Part shown: one piece after another, positions 1-6,853 of the stretch
How the letters are laid out: the number at the start of each line of letters is the position of its first letter
Position numbering within the stretch: the first letter of the stretch is position 1
Assembly (NCBI GenBank): GCA_035525055.1
Contig: DATLEZ010000073.1
Location: forward strand, 1-30,687
Source of the DNA: DATEEG01 sp035525055
Lineage (GTDB): Bacteria > Actinomycetota > Acidimicrobiia > Spongiisociales > ZC4RG35
DNA: 30,687 bases
Direction of reading: 5' to 3'
Notes under the pieces: model-generated
The model's database searches: none
Seen by the model: only the letters and a program-made list of their open reading frames with translations
Told to the model about the DNA's origin: nothing
Made by a program: the position numbers and the translations under genes

Positions 1-551
1 GTCTCAGTAGCGAGGGCATCCATCCAAACATCGTGGTGAGTCATCGGCAACCTGTCGACTACGCGCCGGTCGACGGTGGCTCCGATGAGGTAGGGCCGAG
101 GATGGAAGGACGAGAGCAGCTTGTCGTAGTAACCCTTGCCATGACCCAGGCGCCCGCCGTCGCGAGCGAAGAGGAGGCCGGGCACCAGCACCACTTCGAT
201 CCCGTCCGGTGCGATCGGGTTGGCGTCCGGCCGCGGTTGCAAGTAGCCGAAGGGATGCCGCTCCAACGGTTCCTCGAGAGAGTGAATGGTCAGCGGGCCG
301 GTGCGGGGAGTCCTGGTGACTGCAAACGTCAGCCCGGGGTCGTTGCGCAGATCTCCCAGATCGACCTCCCCCGGCATCGGCATGAACGTGAGCACGATCC
401 TCCATTCGCGAGCACGCAAGACTTCACGCACATTCGTCGTGATGGCTGCGGATTCTTCGGTGGTCGTCGGCGCTATCGAGGATGCGAGCGAACGCAGCTT
501 CTCCTTCTCGCTACTGACCTCGTCAGCGCCTTCCGATTCGTTGTTGGTCAC
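1..551 (-). CDS. 5-formyltetrahydrofolate cyclo-ligase (3' end cut by window edge)
   Basis: This enzyme (MTHF synthetase) converts 5-formyl-THF to 5,10-methenyl-THF with ATP in cytosolic folate metabolism. Translating the minus strand gives about 183 residues. They contain LTFMPMPGEVDL, then VPGLLFARDGGRLGHGKGYY followed by DK, which is the family's glycine-rich GGRLGxGxGYYD substrate/ATP loop, and near the end LPMTHHDVWMDALATE, matching the usual P..HD..MD.(V/A)T terminus. Only a few C-terminal residues should be missing. An in-frame TAG lies at 576-578, so I chose the GTG at 549-551 (GTG ACC AAC AAC GAA) as start; no strong Shine-Dalgarno is visible. The gene is divergent from plsC across a 38-bp gap that must hold both promoters. 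Family assignment is firm; the start is less so. Confidence 0.85.
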   Translation of the reverse strand, partial: MTNNESEGADEVSSEKEKLRSLASSIAPTTTEESAAITTNVREVLRAREWRIVLTFMPMPGEVDLGDLRNDPGLTFAVTRTPRTGPLTIHSLEEPLERHPFGYLQPRPDANPIAPDGIEVVLVPGLLFARDGGRLGHGKGYYDKLLSSFHPRPYLIGATVDRRVVDRLPMTHHDVWMDALATE

Positions 552-589
552 CCGGTCACGATAAGGGGCGAATCGCTAACGTCGAAGCC

Positions 590-1333
590 ATGAGGCTGCT
601 GCATACGCTCATCCGCACAGTCCTCACCCTCTCGCTCGGTTTCCTCTCCACCCTGGTCGCCGCGCCGGTGGTCATCGTCATTGCACGGGTCAACCCGACC
701 AGCCCCAACATCGAGAAGATCGCCCGCGCCTGGAGCCGGCTCTGGCTTGCGACGGCCGGCTGCACGCTCGAGGTGGTGGGCGGTGAACTGGTCGATCACA
801 GCCGGTCCCACATCGTCGTCGCCAATCACCTCTCCGTGCTGGACATCATGGTCTGCTTCCTGGCGGTCCCCGTTCCGATCCGGTTCCTCGCCAAGAAGGA
901 ACTGTTCAGGATCCCCATCCTGGCCCCGGCGATGAGAGCAATCGGGATCGTCGAGGTGGATCGCGGCGCCCATTCGGCCATACACGAAAAAGTGAATCGC
1001 CAGGCCCGCGATTTGGTGGCGTCGGGACGTTCGTTGATCATTTACCCGGAAGGAACCCGCAGCCGCGACGGAGAGCTACGCCCCTTCAAGAAGGGTGCCT
1101 TCACCATGGCGGTCGCCGGCGGAGTTCCGGTTCTTCCGGTGACCATCGCCGGCACCTACCGGGCCTGGCCCCCTGGTCGGTTTTTGGTCCATGGCGGGCG
1201 CAGGATCACGGCTGTGATCGACCCGCCGATTGAAACGACCGGGATGAGGAGAGAAGACGTGACCCGTCTCACTGACGACACCCGGACCATCATTGAAAAA
1301 CGATATATCGAACTCGGCGGCAAGGACGCCTAG
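590..1333 (+). CDS. plsC: 1-acyl-sn-glycerol-3-phosphate acyltransferase (PlsC-like)
   Basis: Predicted to transfer an acyl chain to lysophosphatidic acid at the inner membrane face, giving phosphatidic acid for phospholipid synthesis. The 247-residue protein starts with a hydrophobic helix (about residues 8-33, LIRTVLTLSLGFLSTLVAA) that anchors it. It then shows the acyltransferase block NHLSVLD (the NHx4D catalytic motif), FLAKKELF, GIVEVDR, and the substrate-binding YPEGTRSRDG block, followed by KKGAF and PVLPVTIAGTY. Length and motif order are normal for PlsC. The ATG follows the divergent folate gene closely. The stop lies 3 bp from the convergent imuB stop, so there is no room for a dedicated terminator. 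Which lysophospholipid it prefers cannot be read from the sequence. Confidence 0.9.
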   Translation: MRLLHTLIRTVLTLSLGFLSTLVAAPVVIVIARVNPTSPNIEKIARAWSRLWLATAGCTLEVVGGELVDHSRSHIVVANHLSVLDIMVCFLAVPVPIRFLAKKELFRIPILAPAMRAIGIVEVDRGAHSAIHEKVNRQARDLVASGRSLIIYPEGTRSRDGELRPFKKGAFTMAVAGGVPVLPVTIAGTYRAWPPGRFLVHGGRRITAVIDPPIETTGMRREDVTRLTDDTRTIIEKRYIELGGKDA

Positions 1334-1336
1334 GGC

Positions 1337-2872
1337 TCAGTCGTAAACCCCGGCCAGGAATGAGCTTCCGTTCCTGACCACCACCAGGAAGGCACCCGCC
1401 GAGGTGACCAACTGGTAACGATCGGCATGCGGTTCTCCTTTCCACCAGCGTCCGGTCAGCCGCCAGGGACCGGCCCAGTTCAACACCGATTCCCAGCGCG
1501 ACCCGAGACGGACCCGGGTTGGGATTCCCTCATCCCATTCGATGTCGAAGGGAACCGGTTCGGGGGGGACCAGCGCAGGGCTCGGCCCCGGAGTCGCACC
1601 TGGCCAGGGAGCCGACACATCCCTTTCCGCCACGCCGGGTTCCTCTCCGAATCGATACCACAGCACCTGCTCGGCGGGCATCCTTCCCCCTTGTGGCGTG
1701 GCCTGAAGCACCCCTTCGGGGCCAACCAATGCCTGGGCCCGAGCCAGTGCCCTCTCCACCTCCGGTCGCCCCGGGTCATAGCCCTGCCATCCCAATGTTC
1801 CATCCAGCCCTGCCACGGGTTCGAGCAAAGCCAGCTGACGACCATCACCGGAGAGATCTGAGGGGTCGAGGCGGAGTCGGGCCAGGCCGCCCGGCACTCC
1901 CCCTTGCTCGACCCATGCCCGCAGCTGCCACCAGACCCTTTCGGTCAAGGTCGCCTCGATGAACGGATCGGCCGAACGCCAGGTGCGGGAGCGCTCCTTG
2001 CCATTAGCGGCCGCGGCTGTGATCTCGACCCGGTGGGGAGCCAAACCCTCCTTGCGCAGACCCAGCATCAAACGGACCGACAAAGCCCGGGCGGAGAAGG
2101 CAACCTGATCGAGGGTCTCGAGAGGATCGTCATAGAAGGCTTCCACTGCCAGATGGGGAGGTATCGAACGAGGCTGGGGTGCCTGGTCTTCCCCGCTCGC
2201 CAGGCGATGGGCATGGAGGCCCGGGTATCCGAAGCGTGATGCTACCGCCTCGCGGGGCAAGCCTGCCAGCTCCCCCAGGGTGGACACACCGAGCCAGCGG
2301 AATGTCGCGATCAGCTCATCTTTCTCGAGGGTGGAGATATCGAGAGTCGAGAGAAAGGCTGCCGTGTCCTCAATGACCTGGGGACCTTGATCCGCCGAGG
2401 TCGCCGCCCAGCGGGCCGCGAAAGGCCCTTCGGCGAGTCCGATCCGCAAACCGCTTTTCGGTTGATCGATGACATTCGACAACTCCTTGTCGACTCGCTC
2501 GACCAGCGGGCCCTCCCCTCCGTAATAGAGGATCGCCCCCCCCACCGACACCAAAGCCAAACCGGGCTCGACTACTTCGACACGCGGGATCAACCCTTCG
2601 AGGACCAGTACCATCTGCTCGAATCGCCTGGTCTCGGCCGCCAGATCACGTGCCACGACAAGAGCGGTAGGGCAAAGAGCCTCGGCTGCTCTTCTGCCCA
2701 TCCCGAGCTCTACCCCGGCCTGACGAGCTGCGGAGTTGGCAGCCCGAATTCTCTGGGCCTCTCCCCCACTGACCCGGGAGGGCCGGTCCTCGAAGACGAA
2801 GCGCGGTCTGTCCGGTTCGACCTCTACATCGGTCAATGGCCAATCAGGAAACCAAACGCACAGGGTTCTCAT
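1337..2872 (-). CDS. imuB: ImuB: catalytically dead Y-family DNA polymerase homologue of the SOS mutasome
   Basis: ImuB bridges the beta clamp, DnaE2 and ImuA' in damage-induced mutagenesis. The 511-residue protein starts MRTLCVWFPDWPLTDVEVEP, typical of ImuB. It keeps the Y-family fold order: N-terminal palm, AANSAARQAGVELGMGRRAAEA, then the helix-hairpin-helix region RWLGVSTLGELAGLPREAVASRFG, then a little-finger part and a long ImuB C-terminal region. The metal-binding acids of active polymerases are absent: the DxDxFYA motif is replaced by WFPDWPLTD, and the SxDE motif reads SVGG. It follows imuA' with a 5-bp gap and no obvious ribosome-binding site, suggesting translational coupling. No dnaE2 is present in the window, so the third partner must be encoded elsewhere. 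Confidence 0.88.
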   Translation of the reverse strand: MRTLCVWFPDWPLTDVEVEPDRPRFVFEDRPSRVSGGEAQRIRAANSAARQAGVELGMGRRAAEALCPTALVVARDLAAETRRFEQMVLVLEGLIPRVEVVEPGLALVSVGGAILYYGGEGPLVERVDKELSNVIDQPKSGLRIGLAEGPFAARWAATSADQGPQVIEDTAAFLSTLDISTLEKDELIATFRWLGVSTLGELAGLPREAVASRFGYPGLHAHRLASGEDQAPQPRSIPPHLAVEAFYDDPLETLDQVAFSARALSVRLMLGLRKEGLAPHRVEITAAAANGKERSRTWRSADPFIEATLTERVWWQLRAWVEQGGVPGGLARLRLDPSDLSGDGRQLALLEPVAGLDGTLGWQGYDPGRPEVERALARAQALVGPEGVLQATPQGGRMPAEQVLWYRFGEEPGVAERDVSAPWPGATPGPSPALVPPEPVPFDIEWDEGIPTRVRLGSRWESVLNWAGPWRLTGRWWKGEPHADRYQLVTSAGAFLVVVRNGSSFLAGVYD

Positions 2873-2877
2873 TGAGA

Positions 2878-3594
2878 TCAGACGCCAATTTTCGGAATAC
2901 TTGGCGCCAATTTTTCGGGTATCAATTTTTTGGATATTGGGCGCCAGACGCCAGAAGAAGAAGAAGAAGAAGAAGAAGAAGAAGACCCAGTTGATGAATC
3001 AGAGAACTGCACCTCCCTGAGGGGTATCGATTTCCCGGAGACCTCCATCGACAGTTGACGTCCGCCCAGGCGCCCGTGTCCTTGATCGGGGCCCACCCAC
3101 TCCACACCGCTTCCCCGGACTCGCATATGGGTGATCCCGGGGGGAAGGCCGCCGCGGAGAGGGCGCAGGACCAATCCGGCTTTTCGAGCCCGGGTGAGGG
3201 CAGCCAACCGGCGCAAATCGTTCTCGCCCACCCCGGCGGGGATCTCGGCATAGACCGCCGCCACCCCTTCCAGCACCGCAGCAGTCACTCGGGCCCACAA
3301 CCTGCGTTCGGCACAGCGAACCACCACCAGGCGATGGCGATTCACCCCCACCTGCCAGGCCGCCAATGGTGAAAACCAGCCGCGCACGTCGATCACCACC
3401 ACCGTCCCCACCCGTGAGGGAGCGGCCAGCAATGAAAGGCCCAGCCGGGTCAACCCCCACCCGGCCGGGCCCTCCAGCCCCACGATCTTCCCCGGCGACA
3501 GTAGGAAGCTGGCCCAATCGAAATTAGCCGGGTCGAAACTGGTCAAATCGCCCGTTCGCGGCCGGGAAGGAACCGCGATTGCCGCCTCCGTCAT
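2878..3594 (-). CDS. imuA': ImuA'-like RecA-fold accessory protein of the mutasome, with C-terminal poly-Ser tract
   Basis: Predicted partner of ImuB in SOS translesion mutagenesis. The reading frame is open up to 3774, but the ATG at 3594 (MTEAAIAVPSRPRTGDL) is the likely start: GGTGGAG lies about 6 bp upstream, and the LexA box and promoter lie just beyond it. This gives 238 residues. The RecA-like core has the degenerate Walker A GLEGPAGWGLTRLGLSLLAA with no GK(S/T), then VVVIDVRGWFSPLAAWQVGV and LVVVRCAERRLWARVTAAVLEG, as in ImuA'/SulA-type proteins that do not hydrolyse ATP normally. The C-terminus is odd: eleven consecutive TCT serine codons (2953-2985), then about 24 residues rich in Lys, Ile and Pro encoded by an AT-rich patch. 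That tail looks like a recent addition rather than part of the family fold. Confidence 0.78.
   Translation of the reverse strand: MTEAAIAVPSRPRTGDLTSFDPANFDWASFLLSPGKIVGLEGPAGWGLTRLGLSLLAAPSRVGTVVVIDVRGWFSPLAAWQVGVNRHRLVVVRCAERRLWARVTAAVLEGVAAVYAEIPAGVGENDLRRLAALTRARKAGLVLRPLRGGLPPGITHMRVRGSGVEWVGPDQGHGRLGGRQLSMEVSGKSIPLREVQFSDSSTGSSSSSSSSSSSGVWRPISKKLIPEKLAPSIPKIGV
2881..2955. repeat. AT-rich repeat patch at the imuA'/imuB junction
   Basis: This segment is clearly poorer in GC than its surroundings. It contains staggered near-copies of a CGCCAATTTTTCGG-like unit (around 2883, 2905 and, degenerate, near 2925) and ends in GGCGCCAGACGCCAGA (2940-2955). The reverse complement of that last 16-mer recurs exactly at 15159-15174. 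It encodes the odd C-terminus of ImuA' and runs to the imuB start. It looks like an inserted or expanded non-coding repeat. Confidence 0.7.
2953..2985 (-). repeat. TCT/AGA trinucleotide microsatellite, 11 units
   Basis: An uninterrupted run of eleven AGA units on the plus strand, read as eleven TCT (Ser) codons in imuA'. Because the unit is 3 bp, slippage changes protein length without shifting frame. All copies use TCT, which is unlike the GC-rich codon choice nearby and marks it as a slippage product. Confidence 0.97.
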
Positions 3595-3623
3595 GTCGAC
3601 TCCACCAAAGATCAGGGAGAGGC

Positions 3624-3652
3624 AGCCTATCGAACATACGTTCGATACGCAA
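3624..3652 (-). promoter_or_regulatory. imuA'-imuB promoter with LexA (SOS) box
   Basis: On the minus strand TTGCGT (3647-3652) and TAGGCT (3624-3629) form a plausible -35/-10 pair with a 17-bp spacer. The spacer holds TCGAACGTATGTTCGA (3630-3645), a perfect 16-bp palindrome-type match to the actinobacterial SOS box TCGAAC-N4-GTTCGA. LexA bound here would block RNA polymerase. The box ends 36 bp before the imuA' ATG. The operator match is seen directly; the promoter hexamers are inferred from spacing. Confidence 0.85.
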
Positions 3653-3657
3653 AAGAG

Positions 3658-3760
3658 ATTTGGCGGCTCGCTCCCGCCGAATACGTAATCCGGCCTGAGA
3701 GTCCCGGAAACCGGGATTGTGGCGCCAGGTTTCGTCTGATCCGGGAGCGGTGCGCCAAAT
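3658..3760 (-). repeat. Palindromic dispersed repeat, copy 1 (about 103 bp)
   Basis: The ends are inverted repeats: ATTTGGCGGCTCGCTCCCG at 3658-3676 pairs with CGGGAGCGGTGCGCCAAAT at 3742-3760, with 16 of 19 positions matching. The interior holds a CCCGG-TTT-CCGGG hairpin. Compared with the second copy, 3723-3740 is an identical 18-mer and 3695-3715 an identical 21-mer, in reverse orientation. It encodes no protein. It lies between the imuA' promoter and the insertion sequence. It resembles a REP/MITE-type element; the family is not one I recognise. Confidence 0.8.
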
Positions 3761-3763
3761 TTG
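3756..3763. repeat. Target site duplication CAAATTTG, left copy
   Basis: The 8-bp sequence flanks the insertion sequence at 3756-3763 and again at 5024-5031. Its first five bases are also the end of palindromic repeat copy 1, so the element landed at the edge of that repeat. The target is itself a palindrome. Confidence 0.75.
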
Positions 3764-3766
3764 GAC

Positions 3767-3788
3767 AGCGTCACATTGAGTGTTGCTG
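3767..3788 (+). repeat. IS left terminal inverted repeat
   Basis: AGCGTCACATTGAGTGTTGC followed by TG is identical to the reverse complement of 4999-5020. It is the transposase-binding end of the element. Confidence 0.92.
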
Positions 3789-3832
3789 GGTGGGACGCGA
3801 AATGCCCGGTCAGGGCTGGTTTCGGTGGTAGT

Positions 3833-3853
3833 TATCCGGTAAACGACCGGATA
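3833..3853 (+). other. Hairpin in the IS leader upstream of the transposase
   Basis: TATCCGGT (3833-3840) and ACCGGATA (3846-3853) form a perfect 8-bp stem with a 5-nt AAACG loop. GGAGGG follows immediately at 3854-3859, and the GTG start is at 3883. The position suits a structure that limits transposase translation from read-through transcripts; that role is inference. Confidence 0.55.
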
Positions 3854-3882
3854 GGAGGGTTCGGGGTGGGTCAAAACGGCGG

Positions 3883-5016
3883 GTGCGTTGTCCCCGCTGT
3901 GGGGGGTTGGAGACCAAACGGCACGGGACGACTGCTGCGGCCCCGACCGGTCTGACCGGTCCGAGCCGAGGGTTGCAGCGGTTCTTTTGCCATGGCTGTC
4001 GAGGAACGTTTACTTTCGCTCGGCGCAACGCTCCGCCTCGAGCCCAGTTCGACGAGGGGGTGCGGTTGGAGGCGGTCCGTCTCTATGTGCAAGGGTTGAC
4101 CTCGTATCGGACTTTGGCCAGGTTGATGGAACATCGGCTGGGACGGCCGGTTTCCCGAATGACCCTTAACCGCTGGGTCGACCAGACCGCAACGAAGGCG
4201 ATGACGCCTCTGCAAATGTCGGCGGCGCTGTCCCCCTCCTGGGGTGGATATTTGGGAGTGGACGGCAAGGCGGTGTTCGTGAAAGGGATTGAACATGCCC
4301 TGTTGGTGGCGGTCGACCAGACCACTCAGGATGTGGTTCATAGCCGTCTGGTCAAAGCCGAAACCATCGAAGCGTTCTATCGGCTGGTGCGGGAAGTCGT
4401 GGTGATCGCCGGATATCCCCTGTCCGGGTTGATCATCGACGCTTCTTCCAGCTTTGTGATCGCTCATAGCGACTATCCGGCCCGACTCCCTTTGCAGCTC
4501 TGTCGGATCCATTTCAGCCGCAACCTCGACTATGAGATCGCCAAAGCCAACCGTTCCCCCGACGCCTGGTTGCGGGCCGAGCTCAAACAGCGGATCCGGG
4601 ACACCCTGTTCGCTTCCACCTACCCCCAAGCGCAGCTTCGGCTCCGGTCGCTTCTAGCCGACGCCGCCCTCTATCAGGGTTTCAGCCGGCATGACACCTT
4701 GGGCCAGCTGGAGAAACGGTTCGAACTGTTGATGACCCATCATCACCATCCCGGACTCCCAGCCGATTCCAACATCACCGAAAACGTGATCAAACAACTG
4801 GGGAAGAAACTGGCACTGATGGAAGGGTTCCAAACCGTCGAAACGGCCAACCGGTTCATCCGCCTGCTCGTCGCCTGCTACCGCTTCAAAAGGTTCACCG
4901 ACTCTGGCAACGGACACAACGGTAAAGCCCCCCTTGAACTCGCCGGGGTCGACCTCACCGGGCTCGATTGGCTCCACTACCTCCACCAAAACCCACCACA
5001 GCAACACTCAATGTGA
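3883..5016 (+). CDS. DDE transposase of the insertion sequence
   Basis: Catalyses movement of the surrounding element. The 377-residue protein starts at GTG with MRCPRCGG; no in-frame start lies further upstream in the element. The N-terminus is a zinc ribbon (CPRCGG near residue 3, CHGC near residue 36). Next comes a helix-turn-helix (LEAVRLYVQGLTSYRTLARL, then VSRMTLNRWVD). The catalytic triad is probably D127 (YLGVDGKAV), D186 (GLIIDASSS) and E300 (SNITENVIKQLGKKL). The D-D and D-E spacings, the CRIHFSRNL block and the ...ENxxKQLGK motif resemble the IS256/IS1249 (Mutator) superfamily; an ISL3-like assignment cannot be excluded. The frame is intact, so it is probably functional. Confidence 0.88.
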   Translation: MRCPRCGGLETKRHGTTAAAPTGLTGPSRGLQRFFCHGCRGTFTFARRNAPPRAQFDEGVRLEAVRLYVQGLTSYRTLARLMEHRLGRPVSRMTLNRWVDQTATKAMTPLQMSAALSPSWGGYLGVDGKAVFVKGIEHALLVAVDQTTQDVVHSRLVKAETIEAFYRLVREVVVIAGYPLSGLIIDASSSFVIAHSDYPARLPLQLCRIHFSRNLDYEIAKANRSPDAWLRAELKQRIRDTLFASTYPQAQLRLRSLLADAALYQGFSRHDTLGQLEKRFELLMTHHHHPGLPADSNITENVIKQLGKKLALMEGFQTVETANRFIRLLVACYRFKRFTDSGNGHNGKAPLELAGVDLTGLDWLHYLHQNPPQQHSM

Positions 5017-5020
5017 CGCT
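4999..5020 (-). repeat. IS right terminal inverted repeat
   Basis: Perfect 22-bp inverted match to 3767-3788. The transposase stop codon (TGA, 5014-5016) lies within it. Confidence 0.92.
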
Positions 5021-5023
5021 CGT

Positions 5024-5031
5024 CAAATTTG
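5024..5031. repeat. Target site duplication CAAATTTG, right copy
   Basis: Second copy of the 8-bp duplication (the first is at 3756-3763). It lies 5 bp from the stop codon of the MFS-cNMP gene, which therefore escaped disruption. Confidence 0.75.
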
Positions 5032-5036
5032 TGGGA

Positions 5037-6794
5037 TCAGGCGGGCTGACTCCGGTTCCCTTCGCGGGATTCTGCATTTAGATTCTCGGGCTCGGCCACA
5101 TGACTCTCTGGCATTTGGGGTCCGGCCCAATTCTCTGGCTCGGGATTCTTGGCCCGCAGGTCGATGACCCGTTCGGCCTCCACCACACTCAGCGGGGACC
5201 CGCTGAGTGCCTCGAGGAAGGGCCGGCGGTCGAGGGCATAGAGCACCAAATCCGTCACGGCCGCAACGGTCGCGGTTCGAGGGATGTCCCTCACCAGCGC
5301 AGTCTCGCCGAAGAAGCTGCCTCGACCCAGCCGATTCACCTCGCTGGGTTCTACTGCCGACGCATCCCGTTTCAGAATCGAGACCACGCCAGACTCGATC
5401 ACGCAGAACCGATCGCCTGGCTCCCCTTCCCTCACTACCGCCCGACCTGCCAGGACTTCGACCCGGACCAGATCACGGGAGAGCCGCTCCACCAACGATT
5501 GTTCGAGAACCGAGAACATCGGAATCGCCGCCAACAACTCACAACCAGGCCCCGGCAAGACCGATCTGGCATCAAGGCGCAGGAGAGATCGCCATTGAGT
5601 GAGACCGATGCCGACAACCAGCGCCCCGACGATCAGGAAGGCCCCCCGCCCTCCGAGCACCCTGACGAGCATCGGAGCGATTGCCGCACCAACCGCGACT
5701 CCGCCCATCAACATCGACTCCTGAAAACCGAACACCCGGGCAAGAACCCGATCAGGGGTGATTCGCTGTAGGAGGGTGCGGCCGCCAACATCGACAAATG
5801 ACTTCCCGACCCCCGCCATCGCGAGGAACAGAAGAGAGGTCGTAAGACCATTGCTGGTTAGCGCGATCAGAGCCAGGGGCAATCCAATTGCGATCAATCC
5901 CCCGGCAACAGCCGGCGCCATTCGTCTTCGATTGACCAGGATCGCAGTTCCAGCGGCACCGACAAGACCGCCAATGCCGAGAGCGGACGCCAGTGTCCCC
6001 GGCCCGGATAGGTCAAGTGCCAGAAGCTCGAGGCCCAGGACCACCGTGAGGATATCGAGAGCGCCGATCACAAGGAACTGTGCGCCGAAGATGAAACTAA
6101 TCCGCCGGGTTCCCTCGGATTCCCTCAGAGCAGCGAAACCTTCGACGGCGCTGTCGAGAACCGAGGGCCGGCTGATGTGGAGGTGCCGATCCCGCAGCGG
6201 CAGCGAACGCGTCATCAACGCCGCCACGACCGAAGCGGTCCCCGCCAACCAGAAGACCATGCCGGGGCCGCTCACCGCCAGCAGTCCGGCCGTTATCAAC
6301 GGCCCGCCGAAGGCACCGAAACCCTCGGCCGAGCTCGACAGAGAGTTGGCCGCGGTGAGCTGTCCGGGTGTCTCGGAGATGTCCGGCAAGGTCGCGTAAT
6401 GAACCGGTCGCGTCATGGTGATGCCGATGGCAGCCAGAGTGGCCGCGACGTAGACAAGGACCGGGGGAGAATCGAAGGTAAGCGCAGCGGCGGTGGCGAA
6501 AAAGGCGCTCGCCTGGAAGACGAATCCCAGCGATAGCGCCCGGTCGCGCCGCAACCGGTCTCCTATCTGGGCGAGGAAGGGTGCCAGCAACGTCGCCGGA
6601 ACCAATTGGACCACTGCGATCAGTCCTGCCGCGGCCGCTCCCCCGACATCATATGCCCACACGAGAATCGCCACCCAGGTCGCCAGTTCGGCCGCACTGA
6701 AGATGAAGTAGGCGCCGAGAACGCGGCGGAGCGCCGGCGAACGCATCAGGGCCTGGAACTGCTTTAACCGGCCCTCAACCATGGTGGGCACCAA
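5037..6794 (-). CDS. MFS transporter fused to a C-terminal cyclic-nucleotide-binding domain
   Basis: A 585-residue protein in two parts. Residues about 20-410 are a major facilitator superfamily exporter-like domain with roughly 12 membrane helices (for example VLGAYFIFSAAELATWVAIL and the loop AQIGDRLRRDRAL, equivalent to the MFS A motif). Residues about 425-540 are a cNMP-binding domain (IPMFSVLEQSLVERLSRDL, VVREGEPGDRFCVIESGVV). This domain carries the phosphate-binding cassette FGETALVRDIPRTATV with the Glu and Arg needed to hold cyclic nucleotide. A polar, probably disordered tail follows. The architecture suggests transport gated by cAMP or another nucleotide; substrate and ligand are unknown. 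The ATG at 6794 is upstream of a second in-frame Met at 6782. The gene is divergent from the DUF456 gene. Confidence 0.87.
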   Translation of the reverse strand: MVPTMVEGRLKQFQALMRSPALRRVLGAYFIFSAAELATWVAILVWAYDVGGAAAAGLIAVVQLVPATLLAPFLAQIGDRLRRDRALSLGFVFQASAFFATAAALTFDSPPVLVYVAATLAAIGITMTRPVHYATLPDISETPGQLTAANSLSSSAEGFGAFGGPLITAGLLAVSGPGMVFWLAGTASVVAALMTRSLPLRDRHLHISRPSVLDSAVEGFAALRESEGTRRISFIFGAQFLVIGALDILTVVLGLELLALDLSGPGTLASALGIGGLVGAAGTAILVNRRRMAPAVAGGLIAIGLPLALIALTSNGLTTSLLFLAMAGVGKSFVDVGGRTLLQRITPDRVLARVFGFQESMLMGGVAVGAAIAPMLVRVLGGRGAFLIVGALVVGIGLTQWRSLLRLDARSVLPGPGCELLAAIPMFSVLEQSLVERLSRDLVRVEVLAGRAVVREGEPGDRFCVIESGVVSILKRDASAVEPSEVNRLGRGSFFGETALVRDIPRTATVAAVTDLVLYALDRRPFLEALSGSPLSVVEAERVIDLRAKNPEPENWAGPQMPESHVAEPENLNAESREGNRSQPA

Positions 6795-6853
6795 CCATGC
6801 ACCGGGCGCGTGCTGCTATCAAGGTCACGTGCCAGCAGGTAGAGGTCGCTGAC

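Larger units (their letters stand above)
3764..5023 (+). mobile_element. Intact insertion sequence with DDE (IS256/Mutator-like) transposase
   Basis: The element is about 1.26 kb. Its inverted repeats share a perfect 22-bp core (3767-3788 and 4999-5020), extending imperfectly inward (GGTGGG against TGGTGGG). The outermost three bases do not pair perfectly; a one-base deletion on the left would explain this. It is bounded by 8-bp CAAATTTG duplications, as expected for IS256-type or ISL3-type elements. It holds one transposase gene whose stop codon lies inside the right inverted repeat. The intact frame, near-identical ends and visible duplication suggest a fairly recent insertion. It sits between the imuA' upstream region and the 3' end of the MFS-cNMP gene without breaking either. 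Confidence 0.88.

Noticed and set aside
2736..3020. Plus-strand frame with a poly-Lys run from the AGA repeat
   Set aside because: The run is the antisense reading of the Ser tract in imuA'; the frame has no ribosome-binding site and crosses the imuB start.
3871..4629. Minus-strand open frame opposite the transposase
   Set aside because: Its residues mirror transposase codons and show no family features; the plus-strand DDE protein explains the region.
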